A stretch of 64,000 bases of DNA, taken from contig CM030942.1 of NCBI GenBank assembly GCA_018136815.1, positions 1,117,797 to 1,181,796 of the forward strand. Direction: 5' to 3'. The DNA is from Isochrysis galbana (lineage: Eukaryota; Haptophyta; Isochrysidales; Isochrysidaceae). The notes beneath the pieces are model-generated. The model was given only the letters and a program-made list of their open reading frames with translations. It searched no databases and had not been told where the DNA came from. The number at the start of each line of letters is the position of its first letter. The stretch's first letter is position 1. The translations under genes and the position numbers were made by a program. This document shows, piece by piece, positions 53,286-63,190 of the stretch.

Positions 53286-55936
53286 TCTGGTACCCCCGCC
53301 GAGAGACAAAGAGACATGGACAAGAACAATGACAAGATCTTCTTCTACAACAAGGATGGTGCTGAATGGAGAGCATTCAGGCCCAAGTTGCTCGCGATGG
53401 CCGGCAAGAACGGTTGCCGACGTGCGATGCTCAAGAACAAGACGGAAAGCGTCGATGACGCCGACAAGGACAAGGAAGCCACCCAGGTGGAACTGAACAA
53501 GGCATATGACCTCCTCATCATGTGCATCAAGGATGACAAGCTTGTGGCCACCTTGGATGTGCTCTACACGGATGAGGAGGAAGAGAAGTACGACGGCCAC
53601 CGTGCGTTCAAACACATCGACGAGTTGCACGTGGCGGTCAACACCGAAGACAAGGCTGAAGACAAGAAGATGGAGTATGACACACTCAAGATGACCAACC
53701 TCCAGGAGTTCCCCTCAAGGGAGGAGGTCACCAACCGCTTTGACAACATGTTTGGCATCTTCCAAGGACTCAAGGGCACCGCGCGCGAAGTCTCCGTCGC
53801 CGAGTTGTGCCTCGACATGAAAGCGAGCTTCATTGGATGTGGAGAAGGAGTCCTTCGTGAAGTGGACAAGGCATGGGGCTCCTTGGAAGTTGAGCACCGC
53901 AAGAGGCCTGATATGGTGCACAAGAACCTTGTGGAGGCTGCGGCCATCGCCCATAAGCATGAGGCGGTGCGCTCCACGGTACGTCCGGGCCAACGTGCAA
54001 TGCAAGCGACCAAGACCGAGGATGACACGGATGCCATCAAGAAGGCCTATGAGGCGGGCTTCAAGGCTGGCCAAGGTGGGCGTGGAGGTGGTAGGAGCAA
54101 CAACAACAAGGACAAGAAGCCTTGCTCCCACTGCGACCGCATGCACACGGGCATCTGCTGGTCCAACCCCGACACCGCGCACTTGATCGATTGGGACAAG
54201 GTGCCGGAGGGCCTCCAAGCCAAGATCAAGGCCAACCTCTATGATGCCAAGATGAAGAAGGAAAACAAGCAAAGTGGTGGACGCCTCACCTTCACCTGCA
54301 ACAAGATCTGTGCAACCACGACCAAGAACACCGAGGATGATGCCTTACGCATCCTCATCGACTCGGGCGCCACCGGGGCGGACTACTTCAACGACATCAG
54401 CTTCTTCCCGGACGGCGTGGATGAGACGCGCACGGACATGGTTGAGGTGGCAAGTGGCAAGGCAATCAAGACTTGGGGCACCGGCACCGCCAAGTTCCTT
54501 GCACTTGTGCGCCCCCAAGCCGGTGCACCCCTTGGATGGCATGTGGTCGAGAAGCCCGACGCATCATTTGGTCCATTCAAACGCAACATGCTCTCCACCC
54601 ACAAGGCGTGCTCACGCAATGATGATATGAAGTGCATCATGGGCAAGGTGAATGGCTTTGAACTTCCGGGAGGTGCATTCATGCCTTTCACCATGGGTGA
54701 CGACTCCCAAGGCTTCTATGTGGATGTACGGCCCATCCCCAAGGGCGAGACGACCAAGGCGTACTCGCTTGGACCGTACACCACCGACAAGCACAAGGAC
54801 ATGCACGCCACGCATGAGGAGGCAAAGGAGATTTGGCGCGCGCGACTTGGATCGCCTAGCGATGATCGCCTCCGCCGCCTGCCGGACTACTCCGTCGACG
54901 TGCCCGCCAACCTCAAGCGCCTTCAAGCAAGGAAGGCGGAAGACGTCAACGAGGTCGCGCTCAAGGCCAATGCGCAACGTCGACCCGGAGGCGGAGGAGG
55001 AGGACCATGGATGACAAGCGCCGTTGGGGACGTTATCACCAACGACATCCTCACTATGCCTTGCCGCAGCGTACTCACGGGCTACAAGTACGTGGACGTG
55101 TTCTACGACGTCTTCTCCGGCCTCGTGTTCGCGTATCCCATGCGCTTCAAGTCGGAGCATCCAACGATGTTGCAGCGCTTCTTGGCAGACACGCAAGGGT
55201 TCTTCATCGTGAAGCGCTTGCACTCGGACAATGAGCCCGTGCTCAAGAGCGACAAGGTGCAAGAGATTTGCGATAGCAACTTGATCCACCGTGAACCTTT
55301 GGCACGCGGCGCTGCATTGCCTTCTCTACCTCAAGAACCGTGGCACCATGGGCCTCAAGTACTACAAGAACAATGGCGATAGCCCTATCATCGGCCTCTT
55401 TCGTCAAGGTGAAGGCATGGTACGCGGCATGGTCGACGCATCGTGGGACGTAGTACGTTCGACGAGCGGCTGGCTCATCTTTATCAATGGCAGCCTCGTC
55501 GATTGGGGCAGCAAGCGCCAAAACAGCATCTCCTTGTCGGCCAACGAAGCGGAAACGATGGCGGCCTCCCTCGCTTCGCAGCGTATCGAGAACTTCCGTA
55601 ACACGCTCGCGGATCTCGGTTGGAAGCAAGCGGAACCAAGCCCGCTCTTGTCCGACAGCAAGGGTGCAAAGGCACTCGCGGACAATCCCATCATGAAGGG
55701 TTTGGCCCGTCACATCCATCGTCGTGAGCTCTACGTACGTGAGCTCACGCAGAAGAATGTCTTACGTGTCTACCACGTTCAGACCGAGCTCAATGTGGCC
55801 GACATGATGACGAAGCCCTTAGCGGCGAACAAGTTCACCAAGTTCCGTGGGCTGATCATGGTTCGCATCTGAGATCTTGCTGCCTTGCGAATCCCTCATT
55901 TGTTGCCCTTCTCCGGGGGATCAGGTCAAGGGGGGG

Positions 55937-56182
55937 TGAGAAGCGCAAGGCTTCATGCAAGGCTTCATGTGTGTCGTGAACCCAAGGCCTAGCTATGGCT
56001 AGGTGGTGTGCAAAGCATTTGTTCTTGTTGGGGTTTTGTTTTTGTGTCGGTTACGTGACCGGCGGTTGAGTCGGTTACGGCGGTTGAGTCGGTTACGGCG
56101 GTTGAGTCGTTTGAACGGACAACGGACCGTGCAAGGGTAGAGACCCCTAAGAGACAAGTAACAAGAAAGCTTTCGCCACTCA
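55937..56182 (+). repeat. 3' LTR of the Copia element
   Basis: Starts TGAGAAGCGC directly after a G-run and ends CACTCA before the duplicated CGCTA. Confidence 0.92.
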
Positions 56183-56187
56183 CGCTA

Positions 56188-57095
56188 CTCGGTATGGGAC
56201 TGCCCGCGGCTGCCCCACGCGCTCTACTCGAACATGTGGTTTGGCTCAGGCCAGAGTTTCGCGAAATGTTTTGCAAAATTTGGGTGGACCGCCAAAATAG
56301 AAATTTTTGACCGAAATTTGGGTGCAAGTGCAAAGCGCTGAAGAACGGCGCGTAGCGCCGAAGCGAAATTTGGGCCCCGAAGCCCCCCAGCCCCCCCCCC
56401 GTCTCCCCCCCCGCATGCGCATGCGCATGACGCCCTCTACCTCTAGCTCTGCTAGCTCCCGCTAAGCGGCCGAGGCCTGCCTCCTCAGAGAGGGAGAGGG
56501 TGCCGCCGTCCGAGTCCGAGTCCGAGCCCCGCCCCCTGCGCAATGTGGTGCAGCAGATCACGGCATCAGAGGCGGAGGAGGAGGACAATGCCCCGGAGTC
56601 GGAAGAGTCGGAGTCGGACTACGACAACGCCATTGAAGATTGAAGAGGGGGTGTATAGGGAACTTCCTACCGAGGAAAATCCTCAAATTTTCTCAACCGT
56701 GAGATGGTCATTTTCTTACCCCTAATAAAAAAACCCTGTTTGACCGCCCTATGCGTGGGTGCGTGGGTGCGTGGGTGCACAGCAGTACATAGCGCCGGCA
56801 GTGTGGTGTTAACCCGCTGCTGGTACCAACACCTGCAGATTGAGGTGTTAACGCATGTGCCACACCTAGCCAATGGAGGTGTTAACGCAAAGTGGGTCAA
56901 CACCGGGTAAACGTGAACCCATACACCCTGCTGAGTCGTACGTAGATCGGCGGCGTGTGTGTAATCTGCATCACAAATTAGGTGTATATTGTTTACATAC
57001 ACATAGCGTGCGCTAATTACTAGTTACTATGAAAATGTCGATATGATACATGATTCTACACCACACAATCACACCGTCACATCTCGTACATACAC
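56188..57095. other. Intergenic with dispersed repeat and GCGTGGGT tandem
   Basis: An inverted relative of 11641-11755 lies at 56648-56750. Four near-perfect GCGTGGGT units follow at 56753-56778. At 56815-56915 the sequence GAGGTGTTAACGCA occurs twice, with related GTGTTAACCCGC. No gene is seen. Confidence 0.45.
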
Positions 57096-57124
57096 ACTTA
57101 GACATTTTGAGATAGCAGGCCTCG

Positions 57125-57400
57125 CTCCCACCGCCGCTCTCCCTCTCCCTCTCCCTCGCCCTCTCCCTCTCCCTCCCTCTCCCTCTCCCTCTCTCTCGCT
57201 CCCCCTTTCGCTCCCCGCGGCTCGCGCTCCGCTCTCTTTCCCTCCTCCCCTCTTGCTCTCGCTCTCGCTGCTCGCTGCGCGCTCTCGCTCTCGCTCTCGC
57301 GCTCCCACCACCGCTCTCCGCTCTCCCTCGTCCCTCGCCCTCGCCCTCGCCCTCGCCCTCGCCCTCTCTCTGTCCCTCTCCCTCTCCCTCTCCCTCTCAA
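57125..57400 (+). repeat. CTCCCT / CGCTCT low-complexity tract
   Basis: Imperfect hexamer arrays (CTCCCT, CTCGCT, CGCCCT). Open frames on both strands are artefacts. Confidence 0.8.
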
Positions 57401-57895
57401 CTACTTTTATAAGTAGGAGGCCAATGGGGGCCTCGCGCCCCCCTCTCTCCATCGCAGACACCCCCTGGGTGGGCCTGCACAACCAACCTCAGCCCCTGCC
57501 TGCTGGCAGGGGCTGAGCTGACATCAATCTGGCCCAGACCTTCGCCTTCGCCGAGCGCGCGCCGCGCGCCGCACGCACTCGCCTGCACTGGCCCTCGCTC
57601 GTACTGACCCCCCCCTCACCACTGAGCCACAGACCACCGAGGCCGCCAGGAGGGCACCCAGGGCCAGCGAGGCGAGCGAGGGAGAGGCAGGAGAGGCCAG
57701 GGGCACTGCCCCAGCCTCCACTGCCCCCTGAGCTGCCCTGGCTGGCCCTCTGGGGGGCCCCGAGGGGCCCCCCAGAAGGGGGCCATGGCGCGCGCCATGC
57801 AGCACACGCCCGTAGGAGAACGAAGAGAACGACGGGAAAAGAACGACAAAAAAAACCACACGATCTGGCCCGAGAATAGGTAAGATCACTCACAG
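57401..57895 (-). repeat. Type-B hairpin-tailed interspersed element
   Basis: On the minus strand the tail is GCCCCCATTGGCCTC, then the perfect hairpin CTACTTATAAAAGTAG (57401-57416) and TTGAG. The body matches 27758-28275 and part of 23036-23320. Confidence 0.7.
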
Positions 57896-58135
57896 GCTCG
57901 CCCCATTCGCCCGCCATGGCCTGTCGCCTGTTGGTCGGGAGTCGGGAAAAAATCATCTAAAGATTCTGTCGCATTCGCGATGTCTCAGAGGCAAAAACAA
58001 ATAACAGTAAAGAAAAAAACAGTAAAACAGTAAAAAGAACAGAGGAAGAAAGAAGAAGAAAAGTGTGAAAAAGAAGAGAAAAAAACCCAGAGTATATAGG
58101 GCGGTTCTCAGCCCTTCCCCTCGGCCCTATGCGCG

Positions 58136-58197
58136 TGGCATAGTGGTTCAACCCACCGCCTCCACCAACCTTTTGCTCTGGGTCGCGAGTTCGAGTC
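58136..58197 (+). promoter_or_regulatory. Pol III A-box and B-box, first terminal repeat
   Basis: TGGCATAGTGG (58136-58146) fits the A-box TRGYNNARNGG exactly; GTTCGAGTC (58189-58197) fits the B-box GWTCRANNC exactly; the spacing is 42 bp. A TATATAG lies about 44 bp upstream. Resemblance to a tRNA gene is clear but an acceptor stem does not close, so this is tRNA-derived, not a tRNA gene. Confidence 0.75.
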
Positions 58198-58919
58198 CGG
58201 ACGGAGCGCTCTGCAGTTCGAGCCCCGCTCCTTCTCCTCTCCGCTCTTCTTCTACAGTTAAATTCCACGCTCTTCTTCCTACTGTTAAAAATCCTGCCTC
58301 CGCCTACTGTTAAAAAATCCTGCCTCCGCCTACTGTTAAAAAAACCTGCCTCCGCCGCCTTGCCAAGACATTTCCTCTGCCTTCCTGCCGGCTTCCTTGC
58401 CAGTTCCTTCCGCCCCGGTTTCCCGCTTGTCTGCAAATCGGTTTCACCGCATTACGACCAAGCTTAGTGGGGAAACTCCTCGTCCAGTTCCGTTACCCGA
58501 AAATCTCGTTCATCTCGTCGGGCCATCAAGGCCATCTCGTTCAATCTCGTCGGGCCCTCGGGCCATCTCGTTCATCTCGTCGGGCCGTCAAGGCCATCTC
58601 GTTCATCTCGTCGTCGGGCCTTCAGGCCATCTCGTTACATCTCGTTCATCTCGTTACAATCCAAGCTACGGCTTTGATTTCCACAATTTAGAGACATAAG
58701 GATTCCGCTTGCAGAAGGCTCGCGAGGACGCTCGTGATTAAGTCGGGGGGTGTCGCATTCGCGATGTCTCAGAGGCAAAAACAAATAACAGTAAAGAAAA
58801 AAACAGTAAAACAGTAAAAAGAACAGAGGAAGAAAGAAGAAGAAAAGTGTGAAAAAGAAGAGAAAAAAACCCAGAGTATATAGGGCGGTTCTCAGCCCTT
58901 CCCCTCGGCCCTATGCGCG

Positions 58920-58981
58920 TGGCATAGTGGTTCAACCCACCGCCTCCACCAACCTTTTGCTCTGGGTCGCGAGTTCGAGTC
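58920..58981 (+). promoter_or_regulatory. Pol III A-box and B-box, second terminal repeat
   Basis: Identical boxes to those at 58136-58197, at 58920-58930 and 58973-58981. Confidence 0.75.
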
Positions 58982-59587
58982 CGGACGGAGCGCTCTGCAG
59001 TTCGAGCCCCGCTCCTTCTCCTCTCCGCTCTTCTTCTACAGTTAAATTCCACGCTCTTCTTCCTACTGTTAAAAATCCTGCCTCCGCCTACTGTTAAAAA
59101 ATCCTGCCTCCGCCTACTGTTAAAAATCCTGCCTCCGCCTACTGTTAAAAAATCCTGCCTCCGCCGCCTTGCCAAGACATTTCCTCTGCCTTCCTGCCGG
59201 CTTCCTTGCCAGTTCCTTCCGCCCCGGTTTCCCGCTTGTCTGCAAATCGGTTTCACCGCATTACGACCAAGCTTAGTGGGGAAACTCCTCGTCCAGTTCC
59301 GTTACCCGAAAATCTCGTTCATCTCGTCGGGCCATCAAGGCCATCTCGTTCAATCTCGTCGGGCCCTCGGGCCATCTCGTTCATCTCGTCGGGCCGTCAA
59401 GGCCATCTCGTTCATCTCGTCGTCGGGCCATCAGGCCATCTCGTTACATCTCGTTCATCTCGTTACAATCCAAGCTACGGCTTTGATTTCCACAGATTCT
59501 GGGCTACGGGCTACGGGCTACACACCTACTATCTACTATCTACTATCCCAAGGTACCCCTCGTTCTACTCTGAACTCTGACAAAACG

Positions 59588-59770
59588 CAACTAAGTTTAT
59601 ACTTGGTCGCGATGGAGCGCGCCGGCGTGCCTCCCCTCTCTTCCGGGCCCCCCGCCGAGGGCGACCCCCCTGCCCCCTGCCCCCACCCCCACGGACTAGT
59701 CGCTGGCAAAGCGCAAAGCGGCCAAGCGGCCGCGTCCGCCCTCAGAGGTCAGAGGCCGAACAGGTATCTA
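59588..59770 (-). repeat. Hairpin-tailed interspersed element (type G), reverse copy
   Basis: On the minus strand: GGCGCGCTCCATCGCGACC, then the hairpin region AAGTATAAACTTAGTTG (59588-59608). It shares GCGGCCGCTTGGCCGC-like and CGCTTTGCCAGCGAC blocks with 19305-19560. Confidence 0.55.
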
Positions 59771-59775
59771 GACAG

Positions 59776-59812
59776 TAGTAGGTGTTGGCCCCGAATCTTC
59801 AGATGTTTGTTT
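59776..59812 (+). repeat. Short repeat with GAATCTTCAGATGTTT
   Basis: AGTAGGTGTTGGCCCCGAAT then CTTCAGATGTTTG resembles the tandem units at 30464-30528. Confidence 0.55.
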
Positions 59813-60219
59813 TTTTCTCCCTCCCACCCATCCCTTGGTGAGCTGTGCGTAGGCCGTGTAGTGATAATAACATCACCACAAGGCAACCTCAACCCACCGA
59901 AGGCTAACCTTTCCTATCGTGCGAATTTAAAATAAAAACAGTGGCTCCTCGCTCGTATCCTCTCTCCTCTCTACGAGCGAGCTGCGGGACGTGGCCGGCG
60001 CCCGACGGGGGGGGAGCGGGGAGGGGGGCGGGGGGGGGAGCAGCGGTGCGCCGCCGCCCTACTCTCGTCTCTTCTCTCGTACACGGCGACTTCTTTTCTC
60101 TTATTCGAGGGTACTCCCGGGTGCTCTCCCTTTCTCCCCCCCAGCTAGCAACCTCCCCCCCTCTCCCCAGAGTTTCCGCGCGGCAGCCAGCAGGAGAGAG
60201 GAGAGCGAAAGAGAGAGCG
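59813..60219 (+). promoter_or_regulatory. Promoter region of DAHP synthase
   Basis: G- and CT-rich stretches (60007-60040, 60105-60175) precede the start. The open frame continues upstream without an ATG, so a longer N terminus would need an upstream exon. Confidence 0.4.
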
Positions 60220-61796
60220 ATGGCGGAATGTTCCCCCGTCGACGACTCCGCGGTGCTCGCCGAGGTCCGCGCTCGTGAGTGGACTCCCGGCTCATGGCGC
60301 GGGCTCGAGTGCCACCAGATGGCCACCTACGAAGACCAGGCCGCCTACGAGGCCGTCATCTCCAAGCTGTCAAAGGTTCCGCCCCTCGTGCAGCCGGCGG
60401 AGGTCTCGCGCCTGACACAGCTGCTCGCGCAGGCAGGGCGCGGCGAGAAGTTCATCATCCAGGGCGGAGACTGCGCCGAGCGTTTCATCGACTGTGAGCC
60501 GGAGCGCCTCGAGAACCAGCTCGCCGTCCTCACGCAGATGGGAGCGATCGTCGAGCGCGCCGCCGGGGTGCCCGCCGTCCGTATTGCGCGCATCGCCGGC
60601 CAGTACGGCAAGCCGCGCTCCAAGCCCACGGAAAACGTGCCCGGCTTCGGTGAGATTTACTCATTCAAGGGCGACAACATCAACGGCTATGACCCCAAGG
60701 ACCGGGCTTGGGATCCCAAGAGGCTGCTTGAGGGCTACTGGCACTCAGCTGCCACGCTCAACTTCCTGTGAGCGCTGCCCGCACGCGCCCGCCTCTGGCA
60801 CTTGATGCGGAGTCTCCCGCAATCGACGTGCGCTGAGACGACTTGTCCCTCCTCACTACATTTTATCCTCACCGACCCTGCCCGCCCCCGATTCGCAGCC
60901 GTGCGCTGCGGGCGCAGGAGGACTTCTCGAAGAAGACTGCAGAGGCCCTCGACATTGAGAAGCTCAAGTCGAGCTCCAACTTCAAGGCCTGGTCTTCCGT
61001 CGCGGCAGGCATCAAGGAGTCCCCGCCCGATGTGCGCCGCCGCCTGTGGGTCCGCCCCGTGGCACGTCGCGTGGCACTCCTTTGACCACGCTCAATTTTC
61101 CCTCCTTTCTCTAACCCAACGCAGCTCACAATGGACACCTTCTTCACGGCGCATGAGGCAATGCAGCTAGACCTCGAGCAGGCGCTAACGCGTGAGGTGC
61201 CCGGCAAGGGCTACTACAACTTGTCCGCACACATGGTGTGGATTGGCGACCGCACCCGCCAGATTCTTGGCTCGCACGTCGAGTACTTTCGCGGTATTTG
61301 CAACCCGATCGGCTGTAAGGTTGGCCCATCCATGTCGCCTGCTGAACTCCGTCAACTGGTGCAGATCCTCAACCCCGATAAGGTTGAGGGCCGCCTCGTC
61401 ATCATCACCCGCTATGGGCACGAAAAGATCGACGCGATGCTCCCAGAGCACATCAAGGCGGTCCAGGCCACAGGCGTGCCGGTCGTCTGGCAAGCTGACG
61501 GCGTACATGGCAACACCGTCACTGCGGTGAACAAGCTCAAGACACGCAAATTCGATGACGTCGTCGGAGAGTGCATCAAGGCAATGCGCATCCACCGCGA
61601 ACACGGTTCGGTACTCGCCGGCGTCCACCTCGAGCTGACCGGTGGCACCACCGTTACCGAGTGCACCGGCGGGTGCGCTAATATTTTCGAGGAGATGCTC
61701 ACGCAAAACTACGAGACGTACTGCGACCCTCGCCTCAACTATGCGCAGTCCATTGAGGCTGCCTTCACGGTTGCTGGCGCCCTATCTGCCAAATAA
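60220..61796 (+). CDS. DHS: Class II (plant-type) DAHP synthase (3 exons)
   Basis: First enzyme of the shikimate pathway: joins phosphoenolpyruvate and erythrose 4-phosphate. Exons 60220-60767, 60899-61031 and 61125-61796 join to 450 aa. Signature blocks are FIIQGGDCAERF (metal ligand Cys85), VRIARIAGQYGKPRSKPTE, YSFKGDNINGYDPKDR, YWHSAATLNFL|RALRAQEDF across the first splice, TFFTAHEAMQLDLEQALTRE, NLSAHMVWIGDRTRQI, HVEYFRGICNPIGCKVGPSM, DGVHGNT (His), VHLELTGG (Glu) and YCDPRLNYAQSIE (Asp), so the four metal ligands are present. The length matches bacterial class II enzymes; no plastid transit peptide is visible from this start, unlike land plants. Donors are GTGAGC and GTGCGC; the second was chosen for phase among several GT sites and is the less certain join. 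Confidence 0.94.
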
Positions 61797-62320
61797 ACGT
61801 GAGTATGCTGTCGGTCGCCCGCGCCCTTTTCCTCCTCGGACATGCGGCGGAGGAATGGGCTAGCAGTATTGAGGACGGCGCAACGGCCCCGTGTTCCCTC
61901 TATCGTGCCAAACGCACCACAACGCCCGGCTTAGTGCGCGATCACATCCATTGTTGCTCGTGGTGCGTCCTTCTCGCTAGCCTCAGTGAAGTGCGCGTGC
62001 GGCCAAAAAGCAATAAATAATGTTATGTCCTAGCCACCCCCATTAACCATTAACATTAACCACTAAGTAATTACGGCAACGGATGAGGGAAGGTACTTAG
62101 GGGACGGGCGCGACTGCAACGTAGTCACTCCGAGGCCGCACGCGAGGCGAGAATATGAATATAGAATATGAAGAAGTACTCGACACGACACCCGAACAAC
62201 ATTAAAAAGAAACAGGTCACCCAATGACACAGAAGGAAGGCGAGAACAGAGAACACTCGCACTCGCTGGGGACTGGGGACAGGTGCACCCCGCCCAACTC
62301 AACCCCAACTCCCCCAGCAA
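61797..62320. other. 3' flank of DAHP synthase; one GAGAATAT motif
   Basis: No gene is seen. CCGCACGCGAGGCGAGAATA (62132-62151) is a diverged copy of the dispersed motif. Confidence 0.4.
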
Positions 62321-62324
62321 CCTG

Positions 62325-62455
62325 AGCTCCTACGTAGAGCACAAGGGGAGATGCCGCAAGGCGGGTAGTGAGGGAGTGAGAAGGGGAGGGGCGTGGCTAC
62401 GAAAGTGAACCTCAGTGCCGCGCGCGAGGCGAGAATATTTAAAGGTTTTTTTTTC
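62325..62455 (+). repeat. GAGAATATT repeat, long copy
   Basis: The order of blocks is GCACAAGGGGAGATGCCGCA, AGGCGGGTAGTGAGGGAG, GGGGCGTGGCTACGA, GCCGCGCGCGAGGCGAGAAT, then ATTTAAAGGTTTTTTTT. It parallels 17820-17960. Confidence 0.6.
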
Positions 62456-62979
62456 GGTGCAAGCCCCAACCCCAGCAAAGCGCGCAAGAAAGGTTTGAAG
62501 TGGAAGAGGAATAGGAGGGTGTGGCATGTGGTATCAATAGTATATCAGTACTAAAATTATGTGTGCGGTGTGTGGAGTGTGGGCCATTAACCTCTCATCC
62601 TGCTTCTCTCCTCGCCATTCTCCATTCTTCATTCTTGCCCTCGCCTGCCCCGCCTCAGCCTCAGCCGTGAATAATCGCCCTCGGTCCTTGGTGCCCGCCC
62701 ATAGATATAGATAGCCATAGCCAGCCCCCCTCACCCTACCTCTACCTCTGCCTCTGCTACCGCCATCCTCACCCTCGCGTACCCTCCTCCCATTCCCCCG
62801 CATCTCGCCCTTGCCCTCACCCCCCCCCTCACCTACCGTTGCCTTGGCTTGATCTTCGCCCGTTCCTTTCCTTCGGTCTCTTACCTACCTGCACCTCGCC
62901 TGCGCCTCGCGGGCACACGAGGAGCGAGGCGAGGTAGGTAGTGTCGGAGCGAAGCTCGTTTCCTCTTTGGGAACCTGCA
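62456..62979. other. Intergenic, nothing recognised
   Basis: Pyrimidine-rich patches (62735-62830) without a neighbouring gene start. No gene is seen. Confidence 0.35.
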
Positions 62980-63190
62980 TTTCTTACCTTAGACGCGTGA
63001 ACAATTACCGTAACGGTAAAAATAAAACTCAAATCCTCGAATTTCGAGATGAAAATCGGCGGACCTGGACTTGAGCCCAGGGAGAATCCGAATCTGCACG
63101 CCTTGCGCGACCACGGCGAACATAGAAGACGGTATATAGCGAAGAAGGCTCGTACTCGTGCCGAAATATTCATGCCAAAAGGCCTAAATA
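62980..63190. repeat. Dispersed repeat, second copy of 17065-17275
   Basis: It shares ordered blocks with 17065-17275 (CCTGGACTTGAG, GAATCCGAATCTG, ATATTCATGCC). The minus strand shows the same anticodon-arm-like and T-arm-like segments. Confidence 0.5.

Larger units (their letters stand above)
53040..56182 (+). mobile_element. Copia (Ty1) LTR element, broken fossil
   Basis: Two 246-bp LTRs (53040-53285 and 55937-56182) differ by hardly anything, and the element is flanked by the 5-bp duplication CGCTA (53035-53039, 56183-56187). A primer-binding site starting TGGTACC lies just after the first LTR and a G-rich polypurine tract just before the second. Parts recognised in order: Gag with a Cys/His knuckle-like CSHCDRMHTGIC, an aspartic protease motif (LIDSGAT), part of integrase, and the C-terminal RNase H (MVDASWDVVRSTSGWLIF, SLSANEAETMAASLASQRIE). 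Reverse transcriptase is not recognisable, so the copy is broken, but near-identical LTRs point to recent insertion. Confidence 0.93.
57967..59494 (+). mobile_element. TRIM-like element with tRNA-type promoter in its terminal repeats
   Basis: Two direct repeats, 57967-58685 (719 bp) and 58751-59494 (744 bp), both begin TGTCGCATTC and end TTTCCACA, giving the TG...CA ends of LTRs. They enclose only 65 bp, ending in a G-run like a polypurine tract. The whole is flanked by the 5-bp duplication GATTC (57962-57966, 59495-59499). There is no coding capacity, as in terminal-repeat retrotransposons in miniature. The repeats are nearly identical, so insertion is recent. Confidence 0.85.

Noticed and set aside
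58130-58205. Functional tRNA gene
   Set aside because: A- and B-boxes are exact but no acceptor stem pairs, and the segment sits in a repeated terminal repeat.
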